Source: DASPKX01 sp035627835
GTDB taxonomy: Bacteria; Verrucomicrobiota; Verrucomicrobiia; Limisphaerales; SXQI01
Direction of reading: 5' to 3'
Length of the DNA: 64,000 nucleotides
Assembly: GCA_035627835.1 (NCBI GenBank)
Contig: DASPKX010000172.1
Location: 1 to 64,000 of the forward strand
Positions 42,049-50,800 of this stretch are shown piece after piece. Positions within the stretch are counted from its first letter, which is position 1; each line of letters opens with the position of its first letter. The notes beneath the pieces are model-generated. The model did no database searches and was not told where the DNA came from. It was given only the letters and a program-made list of their open reading frames with translations. A program made the position numbers and the translations under genes.

Positions 42049-44511
42049 GTGGACAACTCCCCCGTTCCGCATAACCTACGATTGAACGTGCGCGACCTTC
42101 CTCAGCCCTCCCTCGAATTGCCCAGCTCCGGCGCGGCGGCATTGCAGCTCCCGCAGCTCTCCATTTCTGTGCGGGAGCTGGTCGCGTTCTCGTGCGCTGC
42201 GGGCGACTTGGGCGGCGGCAGCTTCTCTGGGCCAAACCGAGCGCTCGAAGGCTCCAAAGGCCATCAGCGCGTGCAAAAATCCCGGCCTCCCGGGTACCAG
42301 ACGGAAGTCAGCCTCCGCCACGAAACCAACTTCGGCGACCTCACCTTGCGCATCCTTGGCCGAATCGATGGTGTCTCCCGCACCGTTTATGGGGTTCGCC
42401 TCGAGGAAATCAAAACCCTCGCGGGAGCCTGGTCCCGCAATGCGGACCCAGAGCATTGGGCGCAGCTCAAAATCTACGGGTTCATCTACGCCCAGCAACA
42501 CGGGTTGAGTGAGGTCGAACTCCAGCTCACTTATCTGGAGCTTCAAACCAACCGTCTCCATGAGCTGGTGGAACTCTGGCGATTCGAATCTCTCCGCGCG
42601 TTTTTCGAGCGGGTCACTGGCGCTTATGTGGAGTGGATGCGCAAAGAGCTTCGATGGCGCGCCTGCCGCGATGCCTCACTGGCGGAGCTTCCTTTTCCCC
42701 ACGACACCCTTCGCCCGGGCCAACAGCAACTCATTGACCAAGTTTCCAACGCGATAAACTCCGGCCACAAACTCTTCGCTGAAGCTCCGACCGGCATTGG
42801 CAAAACCGCCTCAGTCCTGTTCCCCGCCTTGCACGCGCTCGGCGGGCGCAAAGCCGAGAAGATTTTCTACCTCACGGCTAAGGGGAGCGGCAAAATCATC
42901 GCGGAGAAGTCCGTCTCGGATTTTAGATCTGTGGGCGCGCGAGTCCGCTCACTCACCTTAACCGCTCGCGAGAAAATCTGTTTTGGTGACCAAAAACCCT
43001 GCGACACCTCCACCTGCCCTTTCGCAAAAGGTTATTACGATCGGAGCAAAGCCGCGCTTAAGGACCTGCTCGAACGCGAATTCATCACGCGGGGAGTTAT
43101 CGAAGAAGTTGCGCGCAAACACACCGTTTGCCCCTTTCAACTCTCGCTCGAGGCTGTTGATTGGTCCGAGCTGATTGTCTGCGACTACAATTATCTCTTC
43201 GACCCTGCCGCGTTTCTCAAGCACCTCTTCGCTGCGCCGGGCAACGATTACCTCTTTCTCATCGACGAAGCGCACAATCTCCTGGAGCGCGCCCGGGAAA
43301 TGTTCTCGGCCGAAATTACCTCCAGTGAATTAGAAGGCCTCCGTCCGTTCCTTCAAGACGTCGCGCCTGAATGTGCGGTTGGCCTTCGCGCCGCTGTCAA
43401 AGAACTCGAAGCGCTATCAGAAGAGTTTCTCCCCGAAGGGCGCCCCGAATGCGCGATTGCCGAGTCGCCGCGCAACCTCACGACAATGCTCCAGGGGGTC
43501 GTCACAAGCGCCGAAGCCTGGCTGTCGCTCAACAAGAAAACGGAATTTCGCGAGGCCCTAACGGAGCTGTACTTCAAGGCGCTCGCCTTCGTGCGCACTG
43601 CGGAAATTTTCGACGACAGCCATGTGACTATCGTTCGCCGGGAGAATGGCTCGATCCTCGTCCGTCTCTTCTGCGTTGATCCCAGCCGCCTCCTCTCCGC
43701 CGCGCTTCAACGCGGCCGCACCGCGATTTTCTTCTCCGCCACGCTCTCCCCGCTGGAATACTTCCGCGAGACCCTCGGCGGAGCGCCCACGGACCCCTTG
43801 CTCAGCCTCACGTCCCCGTTTCCTCAAGAGCACATGGGCCTCTTCATCAACCCGCGTGTGCGCACTGACTTTCGAAACCGCGGCCGCAGCTACGAAGAAA
43901 TCGCCCTCGGCATCGGCCACGTGGCCCTCTCCCGCTCCGGGCGCTACCTTGCGTTCTTTCCTTCGTACGATTACCTCCAACAAACGCTCGCCCGGTTCAA
44001 GATCCTCTTCCCGCAACTCGAAGTCCTCGTGCAACGCCGCTCAATGTCGGACGCCGAGCGTGAAGAATTCCTCGATCAATTCGACCTCTCATTGCCCAAC
44101 GACACTCTTCAGGAATCGTCCACTCCCGCTGCCAAGCTCGGGTTCGCCGTCATGGGCGGAGTGTTTGGAGAAGGAATCGATCTCGTGGGCGACCGCCTGA
44201 TTGGCGCGATCATTGTTGGTGTTGGCCTGCCGCAAGTCTGTCTAGAGCGTGACCTCATCAAGAATTACTACGACGTGCAGGGCAAACGTGGCTTCGCCTA
44301 CGCCTATATATATCCCGGGATGAACAAAGTCCTGCAGGCGGCTGGGCGCGTCATCCGTTCCGAGCACGACCGCGGCCTCGCCTTGCTAGTGGACGCCCGC
44401 TTCGCCGAACGCCCGTACCGCGACCTCCTTCCGTCATGGTGGGCCCCAAAGCTGGTGGACACCACCACCCTCCCCGAAGTCGCCACCACCTTCTGGTCCG
44501 CGCAGCGATAA
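42049..44511 (+). CDS. RecB/Cas4-like nuclease fused to XPD/DinG-type Fe-S helicase
   Basis: An 820-residue protein. The N-terminal about 190 residues are a PD-(D/E)XK domain: G-x3-H-x3-Q (GSKGHQRVQ), GRIDGV (Asp about 107), LEEIKT (Glu 120, Lys 122) and QLKIYGF (Gln 139). The remainder is a superfamily 2 helicase: Walker A APTGIGKTAS (about 246-255), four Cys for an Fe-S cluster (about 311, 318, 323, 361), the DEAH box LIDEAHN (about 406) and a C-terminal motor domain with AAGRVIRSEHDRG. It probably unwinds 5'-3' and cuts flap or repair intermediates. It starts at GTG 42049, divergent from eno. Confidence 0.88.
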   Translation: MDNSPVPHNLRLNVRDLPQPSLELPSSGAAALQLPQLSISVRELVAFSCAAGDLGGGSFSGPNRALEGSKGHQRVQKSRPPGYQTEVSLRHETNFGDLTLRILGRIDGVSRTVYGVRLEEIKTLAGAWSRNADPEHWAQLKIYGFIYAQQHGLSEVELQLTYLELQTNRLHELVELWRFESLRAFFERVTGAYVEWMRKELRWRACRDASLAELPFPHDTLRPGQQQLIDQVSNAINSGHKLFAEAPTGIGKTASVLFPALHALGGRKAEKIFYLTAKGSGKIIAEKSVSDFRSVGARVRSLTLTAREKICFGDQKPCDTSTCPFAKGYYDRSKAALKDLLEREFITRGVIEEVARKHTVCPFQLSLEAVDWSELIVCDYNYLFDPAAFLKHLFAAPGNDYLFLIDEAHNLLERAREMFSAEITSSELEGLRPFLQDVAPECAVGLRAAVKELEALSEEFLPEGRPECAIAESPRNLTTMLQGVVTSAEAWLSLNKKTEFREALTELYFKALAFVRTAEIFDDSHVTIVRRENGSILVRLFCVDPSRLLSAALQRGRTAIFFSATLSPLEYFRETLGGAPTDPLLSLTSPFPQEHMGLFINPRVRTDFRNRGRSYEEIALGIGHVALSRSGRYLAFFPSYDYLQQTLARFKILFPQLEVLVQRRSMSDAEREEFLDQFDLSLPNDTLQESSTPAAKLGFAVMGGVFGEGIDLVGDRLIGAIIVGVGLPQVCLERDLIKNYYDVQGKRGFAYAYIYPGMNKVLQAAGRVIRSEHDRGLALLVDARFAERPYRDLLPSWWAPKLVDTTTLPEVATTFWSAQR

Positions 44512-44604
44512 ACCATTTCGTTGCCACGCATTATGGCAGGCCCGGCCCCGACCGGGCGTCCTCCCGTCGAATGCAGAAGCCGCGGAAATCGTCTGATTTC
44601 GCTG

Positions 44605-44633
44605 TTGACACCCCATCGCATTTTACATTACAC
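44605..44633 (+). promoter_or_regulatory. Candidate sigma-70-type promoter for the membrane-bound dehydrogenase gene
   Basis: TTGACA (44605-44610), a 17-base spacer, then TTACAC (44628-44633). The start codon is 40 bases beyond. The -35 is perfect and the -10 is weak. Confidence 0.4.
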
Positions 44634-44672
44634 GTATTTCATTATGGTCCCGCCCGGGCCGGGAAGACGCCC

Positions 44673-47600
44673 ATGATAGAAAAGCTCCTCCGTAAAACAG
44701 CCGCCATTTCGGCGGTTGGCGTGCTGCTTCCCGCTCTGTATGCGCAGCATGGCGACCCCGCCGCGCGCGCTGCCGTCGGGGGGCTTGAGCCAGCGCCAGG
44801 CCTCCGCGTGGAGCTTTTCGCGTCCGATCCCCTCCTGTTTAATCCAGTAGCCTTCAGCATCGACGAGCAAGGCCGGTTCTTCATCGCGGAAAGCCATAGA
44901 TGGAAGGACTCCATCTTTGACCTCTGGTCCAAAGATGATCGTTGGAAACTCGCTGACTTCTCCTTCACCAACGTCTCCCAGCGCGAAGCCTTTCTCCGCG
45001 CGGAATTTGCCACCAACCTGACACTCCTTACCAAAGACTCCGAAATCATCCGGCTCGTGGAAGACAAGGATGGGAACGGCATTGCAGATAGTTCCGTCGT
45101 CTTCGCGGATGGCTTTAACCAAGTCGTTTCCGGGACGGCTGCAGGCGTGCTCGCCAGCGGAGGCCAACTTTGGTTCACGTGCATACCCGACCTCGTGCAC
45201 TTCACTTACAGCGCCTCGGGCCAGGCAAACACGCGCGAAACTCTTCACACTGGCTACGGTGTTCGCACCAGCGTCAGCGGCCATGATCTTCATGGCCTGG
45301 TGCGGGGCTTTGATGGGCGCATCTACTTTAGCGTCGGTGATCGTGGCGCGAATGTTCAGACACGCGAAGGCAAGCAGCTGAACAGCGTGAACTCAGGCGC
45401 CGTGTTTCGCTGCGAGCCCGACGGCTCCAACCTCGAGATCTTCGCCACTGGCCTCCGTAATCCTCAGGACCTCGCGTTCGATCTTTTTGGCAACCTCTGG
45501 ACCCATGACAACGACACGAGCGGCGACGATTCCCCGCGTGTGCTGCATATAATTGAAGGCGGCGACTACGGATGGCGCCAGGCTTATCAATTCATGGATG
45601 GGTTCGGGCCTTGGGTTAAGGAAAAGGTCTGGGAAGGCAAACTCGACGACGTCCTCCCTTCCGCAGGCGCAGGCGCTCAAGGCCCCTCTGGCCTCGCCAC
45701 CTACCCCGGAACGGGTCTGCCGGAAAAGTATCGCGGCGCGCTCCTGGCCTGTGATTTCCCCCAAGGCGTTTGGGCCTACTTCCCGCACCCTAAAGGCGCC
45801 ACCTACGAAATCCGCAAAGAACGTTTTCTTTGGGCGCTCGGTCCGACCGACGTGGATTTTGGCCCAGACGGGCATACTTATATTTCAGATTGGGGTCGCA
45901 GCTACGCCATGCCCAACAGTGGCCGCCTGCTGAAAATAATCGCGCCCGAAATCGCCCCTTCCACGAACCTCGCCCAGTTGCTCCGCACACAACTGGGCTC
46001 GGGTCAGTCAGCGGAACTCTCCCGCCGACTCGCCCATCCGGATCTCCGCGTACGTTTGGCTGCTCAGTTCCATTTGCAGGAACGGGGCGCCACGCCTGAT
46101 CTCATCACCGTCGCAACGACCTCCACCAACCAACTCGCCCGGATTCATGCAATCTGGGGCTTGGGCAACCCCGCGCGGCTTAGGAAGATCGATATCAGCC
46201 CAACCCTGCTGGAACTCACCCGCTCGGACGACGCAGAAATCCGCGCGCAAGCCGCGGCCCAGCTCGGCGAAGTGAACTTCGCCAACAACGCCGCCACGAG
46301 ACTTGAAGAATTGCTGAAAGATTCCTCGCCCCGTGTGCAACTTCAGGCCGCCCTCGCCCTGGCGCGCACCCCACTAAAGTCCCAAGCAACCATCCCCGCC
46401 CTGCTCAACCTTGCCGCGCGCCAGGCCGACCAGGAACCGTTCTTGCGGCACGCGGTGGTCTTGGCCTTGGCCAGGACAGGAGACGAAGCGCTTCTCGCAA
46501 AAGCGGCTGGCGACACGAATCCGCACATCCGCCGCGTGGCCGGTCTTGCCCTCCGCCGCCTTCAATCATCGAGAATTGCAAATCTCCTGAGTGATCCCGA
46601 CTCAAGCGTGCGCCGGGATGCGGCACGTGCCATCAACGACGCCGAAATCGAAGCTGCCATTCCGGCTTTGGCAGATCGCCTGACTACCGACGAAACTGAT
46701 CCGCAAATCCTGCTGCGGGCGATTAACGCAAATTTCCGCTTAGGCGATGCGCCTCATTGGGATCGCGTTTTGCAATTCGCGCGCAATGCGAACGCCGCCG
46801 AGGCTCTCCGCGTGGAAGCTCTCGATGCGCTTGCGGATTGGGCTAAACCAAGCCCGCTGGACCGCGTGGTTGGCATCTGGAGACCCATCAACACCAAGCG
46901 GCAAGGCGGATCCCAAGAGCGCCTCGCGCAAACCATCGATCAACTACTCCAGAGCCCCTCCACGAACCTGGTCTCAGCCGCGCTTTCCTGTGCTGAGCAG
47001 ACGACGTTGATCCCCTCGGCGCCAGGCATCCTGAAGCTGCTGCAAACCACAAGCTATCCCTCAGCGCTGCGAGCCCAGGCCTTGCGCGTCCTTGGAAATA
47101 TCAACTCAGATCTGCTGGGCGCCGCAGTCGATGAAGCTTACAAGGACACGAACCCCGCTCTGCGAGCTGAAGCCATCACCTGGGTGGCCAAGGTCGCTCC
47201 CGAACGCGCCCTTGCCGTCATCGCTGCCGCCCTCGCGAACGAGAGGGACATCCGCATTCAGCAAAATGCCATCCTGGCGCTTGGCACGATTCAAGCCCCT
47301 GCGGCGCGAGCTTTCCTGCAAAGACTTGGAACCGACTTGCTGTCGGGCACAAGCCGAACGCACCTCCATGTCGAAATCGTTGAAGCTCTAACTGCATCTA
47401 AGCAAACCAATCTCCTTGCCCAACTGCACCGAAAGCACAAAGACGCCGCTAAAACCGACCCGCTCGCCCCTTTCCTTGCTTCACTTTCCGGTGGCGACGC
47501 CCAGGCCGGGAAAAGGGTGTTCACGGAAAAAGACGCGGTCGGCTGCCTCCGCTGCCATGCCATTAAAGGCCAGGGCGGCATCGTCGGCCCAGACTTGGCG

Positions 47601-47909
47601 GGGATCGCCTCCAAAAGGGACCGCCGACACCTGCTTCAATCAATCGTTCATCCAAATGCCGAGTTCTCGCCCGGCTACGAAAGCGTCTCCCTTGCATTAA
47701 AAGATGGCCGCTCGTTAGCAGGCAGTGTCCAGGCGGAAACCGAGACGGAACTCACGCTAAACTCCGGTGAGGACGGCATTATAAAGGTCTCGAAAGCCGA
47801 CATCGCCCGACGGGAAGCCAACCTGTCCCCGATGCCCGAGGCCCTCCCCGAACTCATGACCCCTCGCGAACTCCGCGACCTGGTTGAATATCTCACCACT
47901 CTTAAATAG
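44673..47909 (+). CDS. PVC-type membrane-bound dehydrogenase: beta-propeller, HEAT repeats, cytochrome c
   Basis: About 1078 residues with a signal peptide (1-24). Residues about 35-420 form a glucose/sorbosone-dehydrogenase-type propeller (GLEPAPGLRVELFASDPLL, GLRNPQDLAFDLFGNLWTHD, EGGDYGWRQAYQF). HEAT-like repeats fill about 430-910. A C-terminal cytochrome c carries CLRCH (about 957) with KGQGGIVGPDLAG and a conserved tail (LKDGRSLAGSV...LTPRELRDLVEYLTTLK-like). The frame is open further upstream, but the ATG at 44673 gives the signal peptide. Expected role is periplasmic oxidation of a sugar or alcohol with transfer of electrons to heme. The quinone cofactor is not evident. The TPR gene follows after 67 bases. 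Confidence 0.87.
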   Translation: MIEKLLRKTAAISAVGVLLPALYAQHGDPAARAAVGGLEPAPGLRVELFASDPLLFNPVAFSIDEQGRFFIAESHRWKDSIFDLWSKDDRWKLADFSFTNVSQREAFLRAEFATNLTLLTKDSEIIRLVEDKDGNGIADSSVVFADGFNQVVSGTAAGVLASGGQLWFTCIPDLVHFTYSASGQANTRETLHTGYGVRTSVSGHDLHGLVRGFDGRIYFSVGDRGANVQTREGKQLNSVNSGAVFRCEPDGSNLEIFATGLRNPQDLAFDLFGNLWTHDNDTSGDDSPRVLHIIEGGDYGWRQAYQFMDGFGPWVKEKVWEGKLDDVLPSAGAGAQGPSGLATYPGTGLPEKYRGALLACDFPQGVWAYFPHPKGATYEIRKERFLWALGPTDVDFGPDGHTYISDWGRSYAMPNSGRLLKIIAPEIAPSTNLAQLLRTQLGSGQSAELSRRLAHPDLRVRLAAQFHLQERGATPDLITVATTSTNQLARIHAIWGLGNPARLRKIDISPTLLELTRSDDAEIRAQAAAQLGEVNFANNAATRLEELLKDSSPRVQLQAALALARTPLKSQATIPALLNLAARQADQEPFLRHAVVLALARTGDEALLAKAAGDTNPHIRRVAGLALRRLQSSRIANLLSDPDSSVRRDAARAINDAEIEAAIPALADRLTTDETDPQILLRAINANFRLGDAPHWDRVLQFARNANAAEALRVEALDALADWAKPSPLDRVVGIWRPINTKRQGGSQERLAQTIDQLLQSPSTNLVSAALSCAEQTTLIPSAPGILKLLQTTSYPSALRAQALRVLGNINSDLLGAAVDEAYKDTNPALRAEAITWVAKVAPERALAVIAAALANERDIRIQQNAILALGTIQAPAARAFLQRLGTDLLSGTSRTHLHVEIVEALTASKQTNLLAQLHRKHKDAAKTDPLAPFLASLSGGDAQAGKRVFTEKDAVGCLRCHAIKGQGGIVGPDLAGIASKRDRRHLLQSIVHPNAEFSPGYESVSLALKDGRSLAGSVQAETETELTLNSGEDGIIKVSKADIARREANLSPMPEALPELMTPRELRDLVEYLTTLK

Positions 47910-47976
47910 CCTGGGGGCCGGGATTAGGGCTTGCCTTTTTGCCGACCAGAACGATGATTTGCCGCGATTTTCTAAT

Positions 47977-48738
47977 ATGAGTCAGCAGCCGAACCAGCAG
48001 CCAGTCCAGGATAGCGGTGTGGGAATGTTCGAAATTCTCACATGGCTCGAAGTCAACAAACGCCGTCTGATCGCGGCGGGTGTGTTGATCGTCGCTCTCG
48101 GCGTCATCATTTGGCTCGTGCGCCATTTCAGCGCGCAAAAGGAACTGAATGCCAATAGCCAGCTCCTCAGCCTCCGCTCCGGCAGCGCTGCTGAGCCTGG
48201 CGCCTCCGCTGCCGACTACTCCAAAGTCGCTGACCAATTCCCCGGCACCAGCGCCGCCGAACGCGCGCAGCTCCTCGCCGCAACCACCGCTTTCACTGAA
48301 AACCAATACGACGTCGCCCATCGCAACTTCACCCAGTTCCTCTCCGCGCATCCGGAAAGCCCCTTCGCATCCGCCGCTGCCTATGGCATCGCTGCCAGCC
48401 TTGAAGCTCAAGGCAAGCAGGATGAGGCTGTCCAAGGTTACCAGCGCGTTGTTACCCAATTTGCAAAGTCCGCTGAAGTGGACGATGCCCGCCTGGCGCT
48501 TGCCCGCATTTACGAAGCGAAGAATCAGCCTGAGCAAGCTCTTCGCGTTCTGGACGAGATGATGAAGCCTGCGGCTCCTGGCCGTTCTCCAGATCCTGAA
48601 GTCGTCACCCGCCGCGAAGCCATTCTCAAGAAGCATCCACAGCTTCGCCAGGCCGTCACTTCAACCAACGCCGCTGCCGCTCCCACGACCTTGAGCGTTC
48701 CAGCCAAGGCCGCTCCATCTCAGGCGACCAACAAGTAA
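47977..48738 (+). CDS. Membrane-anchored TPR protein (YfgM-like)
   Basis: A 253-residue protein. A short Gln-rich N-terminus and VNKRRLIAAGVLIVALGVII form a single transmembrane helix (about 27-50) with the body outside. About 70-210 are tetratricopeptide repeats (FPGTSAAERAQLLAA, YGIAASLEAQGKQDEAVQGY, LALARIYEAKNQPEQALRVL). The C-terminus is Ala/Pro/Thr-rich. The layout matches YfgM-type proteins, which associate with the Sec translocon and periplasmic chaperones, but no Der/BamB partner is adjacent. The ATG at 47977 is preferred; an upstream in-frame start at 47884 lies inside the previous gene. Confidence 0.75.
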   Translation: MSQQPNQQPVQDSGVGMFEILTWLEVNKRRLIAAGVLIVALGVIIWLVRHFSAQKELNANSQLLSLRSGSAAEPGASAADYSKVADQFPGTSAAERAQLLAATTAFTENQYDVAHRNFTQFLSAHPESPFASAAAYGIAASLEAQGKQDEAVQGYQRVVTQFAKSAEVDDARLALARIYEAKNQPEQALRVLDEMMKPAAPGRSPDPEVVTRREAILKKHPQLRQAVTSTNAAAAPTTLSVPAKAAPSQATNK

Positions 48739-48775
48739 TTGCTGCGTCGGCAGCGTAAAAGCCTCCGTAAGAGGT

Positions 48776-48904
48776 GCGTCTCAGGCGCTGCTCTGATCCC
48801 GTTTCAGGGCGCGTCTCATTGACGCTTTTGCAGCGGTTTTATTAAACCTACGTTAACAAGTGCATGAAATGCATGCGCCTGCCAATGATTAACAAGTGAG
48901 ACGC
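48776..48904. promoter_or_regulatory. Repeat-rich region upstream of ugd
   Basis: GCGTCTCA occurs at 48776 and 48811 (35 apart) and inverted at 48897. TTAACAAGTG occurs at 48853 and 48889 (36 apart). The last copies end 31 bases before the ugd start. Paired sites at equal spacing suggest a regulator-binding region. Confidence 0.4.
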
Positions 48905-48935
48905 TCCTGAGTCTCCACCACTGACCAACACCTTT

Positions 48936-50225
48936 ATGCGCCTTTCAATCATCGGAACTGGCTACGTCGGCCTCGTCACTGGCACCTGCTTTGCCGAAGT
49001 CGGCCACGACGTCATCTGCGTCGATTGCGATGCCAAAAAGGTGGCGATGCTCAAGGCGGGGAAAGTGCCCATCTACGAGCCTGGCCTCGAGGAACTCATC
49101 CAAAAGAACGTCGAGGCCGGCCGCCTCTCCTTTACCACTTCGATTGAAGAAGGCGTTTCCAAATCCGACGTCGTCTTCATCGCCGTCCCAACGCCGCCGC
49201 AAGAAGACGGCTCCGTGGACCTGAGCTTCATCGAAGGCGTTGCCCGCGAAATTGCCGGGGTCATGACCAGCTACAAGATCGTTGTCGATAAAAGCACCGT
49301 TCCCGTTAAGACCGGCGAGAAGGTCGCCGAAACGATCAAGCGCTATTCCAAAAAGCACGTTGAATTTGACGTGGTCAGCAACCCCGAATTCCTTCGCGAA
49401 GGCTTCGCTGTGGACGATTTCCTAAAGCCGGACCGCATCGTGATTGGCGTGCAAAGCCAGCGCGCTGTGCAGCGGATGCGCGAGGTTTATGCCAGCTTCC
49501 GCGCTCCGATCATTGTCACGGACATTGCCTCGGCTGAGTTGATCAAACACGCCGCGAATTCGTTCCTCGCGCTCAAGATTTCCTATATCAACGCCGTCAG
49601 CGTCATCTGCGAAGCGACTGGCGCCAACGTGGTTGAAGTCGCCAACGGCATGGGTTCAGACGCCCGCATCGGCCGCCGCTTCCTCGACGCTGGCATTGGA
49701 TTCGGCGGCAGTTGTTTCCCGAAAGACCTGAGCGCCTTCATCAAAATTTCCGAGCAACTCGGCCACGACTTCGCGCTGCTCAAGGAAGTCCAGCGCATCA
49801 ACGCGAGCCAGATGGACCGGTTCGTCAAAAAGATCACCGACACACTTTGGGTGCTTAAGGACAAGACCATCGGCGTGCTCGGCCTGGCCTTTAAGCAGAA
49901 CACGGACGATGTCCGCATGTCACCAGCGATTGATCTGTGCCAGCGCTTGATCAAAGAAGGCGCCCACCTGCGCGTTCACGATCCCCAGGCGATGGAAAAA
50001 GCCAAAGCCATCCTGCCAAACGTGACCTACGTCGAAGACATGAATGCTGTCCCGGATGGTTGCGATGCGCTGGTGATCGCAACCGAGTGGCCGGTGTTCA
50101 AGAAGCTCGACCTGGATCGCGCCCGCAAAGTGATGACTCACCCAATCATGTTCGACGGCCGCAATTTGTTCGATCCGAAAGAGATGGAATCGCTCGGATT
50201 CATCTACAAAAGCGTCGGCCGCTAA
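48936..50225 (+). CDS. ugd: UDP-glucose 6-dehydrogenase
   Basis: A 429-residue enzyme of the UDP-glucose/GDP-mannose dehydrogenase family. It oxidises UDP-glucose twice to UDP-glucuronate with NAD, feeding capsule and exopolysaccharide synthesis. The N-terminal Rossmann motif is IIGTGYVGLVTG. VSNPEFLREGFAVDDF and the catalytic loop GFGGSCFPKD, with the nucleophilic Cys at about 260, are intact. The C-terminal domain has GLAFKQNTDDVRMSPAIDL. Length and motifs are standard. It appears monocistronic; the upstream region carries duplicated short motifs, and a CGCAGATT repeat element follows within 20 bases. Confidence 0.95.
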   Translation: MRLSIIGTGYVGLVTGTCFAEVGHDVICVDCDAKKVAMLKAGKVPIYEPGLEELIQKNVEAGRLSFTTSIEEGVSKSDVVFIAVPTPPQEDGSVDLSFIEGVAREIAGVMTSYKIVVDKSTVPVKTGEKVAETIKRYSKKHVEFDVVSNPEFLREGFAVDDFLKPDRIVIGVQSQRAVQRMREVYASFRAPIIVTDIASAELIKHAANSFLALKISYINAVSVICEATGANVVEVANGMGSDARIGRRFLDAGIGFGGSCFPKDLSAFIKISEQLGHDFALLKEVQRINASQMDRFVKKITDTLWVLKDKTIGVLGLAFKQNTDDVRMSPAIDLCQRLIKEGAHLRVHDPQAMEKAKAILPNVTYVEDMNAVPDGCDALVIATEWPVFKKLDLDRARKVMTHPIMFDGRNLFDPKEMESLGFIYKSVGR

Positions 50226-50241
50226 AAAACGGCAGGAGGAC

Positions 50242-50374
50242 ATCCGCAGATTGCGCAGATTTCACAGATTAAAAAGCGGCAGAAAAAACCGCAATTCTCC
50301 TCCCCGCGAACTCTGTGCACTCCTGTTAAACTCCTTTTCCTAATCTGCGTTAATCTGCGAAATCTGCGGATCTC
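50242..50374. repeat. CGCAGATT-type intergenic repeat element, copy 2
   Basis: The left arm (50243-50270) reads CCGCAGATT, GCGCAGATT, CACAGATT, almost identical to the left arm of copy 1. The right arm (50340-50370) holds TAATCTGCG, TTAATCTGCG and AATCTGCGG in inverse orientation. The centre (about 70 bases) is unrelated to that of copy 1. Confidence 0.78.
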
Positions 50375-50392
50375 CTGGTCCTGGTTTTTCTT

Positions 50393-50800
50393 GTGAGCAA
50401 AAGGGTCGAAGTTTCAGCGGGGCTGGTCTTCCACAAGGGCAAGCTGCTCATCACCCAGCGCTACCCAGACGCCCATTTGCCCAACATGTGGGAATTCCCC
50501 GGCGGCAAACGCGAGCCGCAGGAATCCTTCGAGCAATGCCTCGTCCGTGAACTTCGCGAAGAACTCGGGATCGACACCGAGCCTCTCTCCCTTTACGACG
50601 AGATTCAGCACGATTACCCAGACAAACTCGTCCACCTGAAATTCTTCGTCTGCCGCCTTCTTTCCGGTGAAGCAAAGCCTCTTGGGTGCCAGGCCGTCGC
50701 ATGGGTGGAGCAACAGGAGCTTTCCTGCTATCCTTTTCCTGACGCCGATGCCCAATTGCTGTCCAAGCTCCAGAACAATGCGACTCTTTGGAAAACATGA
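50393..50800 (+). CDS. MutT-type Nudix hydrolase, (deoxy)nucleoside triphosphate diphosphatase
   Basis: A 135-residue Nudix protein. The Nudix box GGKREPQESFEQCLVRELRE followed by ELGI fits G-x5-E-x7-R-E-U-x-E-E-x-G-U exactly. The VSAGLVFHKGKLLITQR start and WEFPGGK motif match MutT-like 8-oxo-dGTP diphosphatases, which sanitise the nucleotide pool. It starts at GTG 50393, just after a CGCAGATT element. Its last 23 bases overlap the start of the ApbE gene in another frame. Confidence 0.88.
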   Translation: MSKRVEVSAGLVFHKGKLLITQRYPDAHLPNMWEFPGGKREPQESFEQCLVRELREELGIDTEPLSLYDEIQHDYPDKLVHLKFFVCRLLSGEAKPLGCQAVAWVEQQELSCYPFPDADAQLLSKLQNNATLWKT

